NCBI GenBank assembly: GCA_964019695.1
Contig: OZ026525.1
Span: 61,412,253 to 61,476,252, forward strand
From: Loripinus fragilis
Lineage: Eukaryota; Mollusca; Bivalvia; Lucinida; Lucinidae
Direction: 5' to 3'
Length of the DNA: 64,000 bases
This document shows, one piece after another, positions 63,754 to 64,000 of the stretch. Numbering within the stretch: position 1 is the first letter of the stretch; the number at the start of each line of letters is the position of its first letter. The notes beneath the pieces were generated by a model that saw only the letters and a program-made list of their open reading frames with translations, was not told where the DNA came from and did not search any database. A program made the position numbers and the translations under genes.

Positions 63754-64000
63754 TCAGCATGTTGTCAAAGTTCACTTATCTTGCTGAAATGCATGGGATG
63801 CTACAACATATACATCCTATTGCCATTTAACTTTCTTTTTGTGTCCAACCAAACAATTTTTAAGTGAAAATCCCAATGTCTGAAAAACATTGAAACTATT
63901 GCGATAGTGAAAAGACTGTTGCCGATACTATTGACATTGCCACTTTCCTATCAATGCAGTATCATTGCCTAGGTTACTAGTGTGATATATCAATAGTCCG
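63754..64000. other. No recognisable gene at window end
   Basis: Continues the 'actattgcgatag' short-word pattern; no ORF. Confidence 0.3.

Noticed and set aside
1..64000. Integrated virus or LTR retrotransposon
   Set aside because: I found no gag, protease, integrase, capsid or paired long terminal repeats; the only polymerase traces are non-LTR type.

Overview
The window looks like animal nuclear DNA, most likely from a marine bivalve mollusc. That assignment is an inference from three things: an intron-split animal gene, several tRNA-derived SINE families, and dense short hairpin, MITE and 'AAGGTCAAGGTCA' repeats of the kind I associate with bivalve genomes. It is AT-rich and mostly non-coding, and most open reading frames in it are accidental. 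I read it by eye, so exon and element edges given with target-site duplications (TSDs) are precise and other edges are approximate by about 5 to 20 bases.

The one intact protein-coding gene I can support is on the minus strand at 37146-48447. Its five coding exons encode a 296-residue BTB/T1 protein of the KCTD10/KCTD13/TNFAIP1 (BACURD) family, a substrate adaptor for the CUL3 ubiquitin ligase. All junctions are GT-AG and the reading frame is continuous. Its four introns are filled with transposable elements, including a 1.4-kb hAT-like element with a 5-bp TSD, three SINEs with clear or likely TSDs, TA-flanked MITEs and many hairpin elements. A complete tRNA-Phe(GAA) gene lies on the minus strand at 16703-16774.

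Broken coding sequence: a reverse-transcriptase-associated ORF remnant (522-1035, minus); an unidentified cysteine-containing exon (about 19648-20375, minus) split by a 228-bp Harbinger-like MITE; and a decayed CR1/L2-like LINE (55772-57600, minus) split by a 619-bp insertion.

Layout: 1-7000, weak unique sequence, one TIR MITE and short tandem duplications. 7300-16700, hairpin elements, SINEs and an element with 5-bp TSD. 16700-20700, tRNA-Phe, then elements rich in poly-C and poly-G, then the MITE-split exon. 21505-30394, a direct segmental duplication whose first copy carries a Tc1/mariner-like and a Mutator-like insertion that the second lacks. 30400-37100, SINEs, hairpins and a SINE with a 77-bp internal array. 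37146-48447, the BACURD gene. 48500-54000, microsatellites and a third, inverted copy of the duplicated unit split by a 1.6-kb hAT-like element. 54000-60000, LINE remnant and 0.45-kb 'AAGGTCA' tandem units. 60536-63276, a hairpin MITE split by a 2.5-kb element that itself carries a SINE.

The most distinctive signal is a hairpin family (called H1 here). At least fifteen copies share outer arms (AAACAGT...GATC / GATCTGG.TCCA..CTGTTTGC), while the inner stem differs between copies yet still folds in each. A second family (H2, GGTTCTTTTGAG stems) and three long foldbacks with CpG-rich centres add to a window unusually dense in palindromic DNA.
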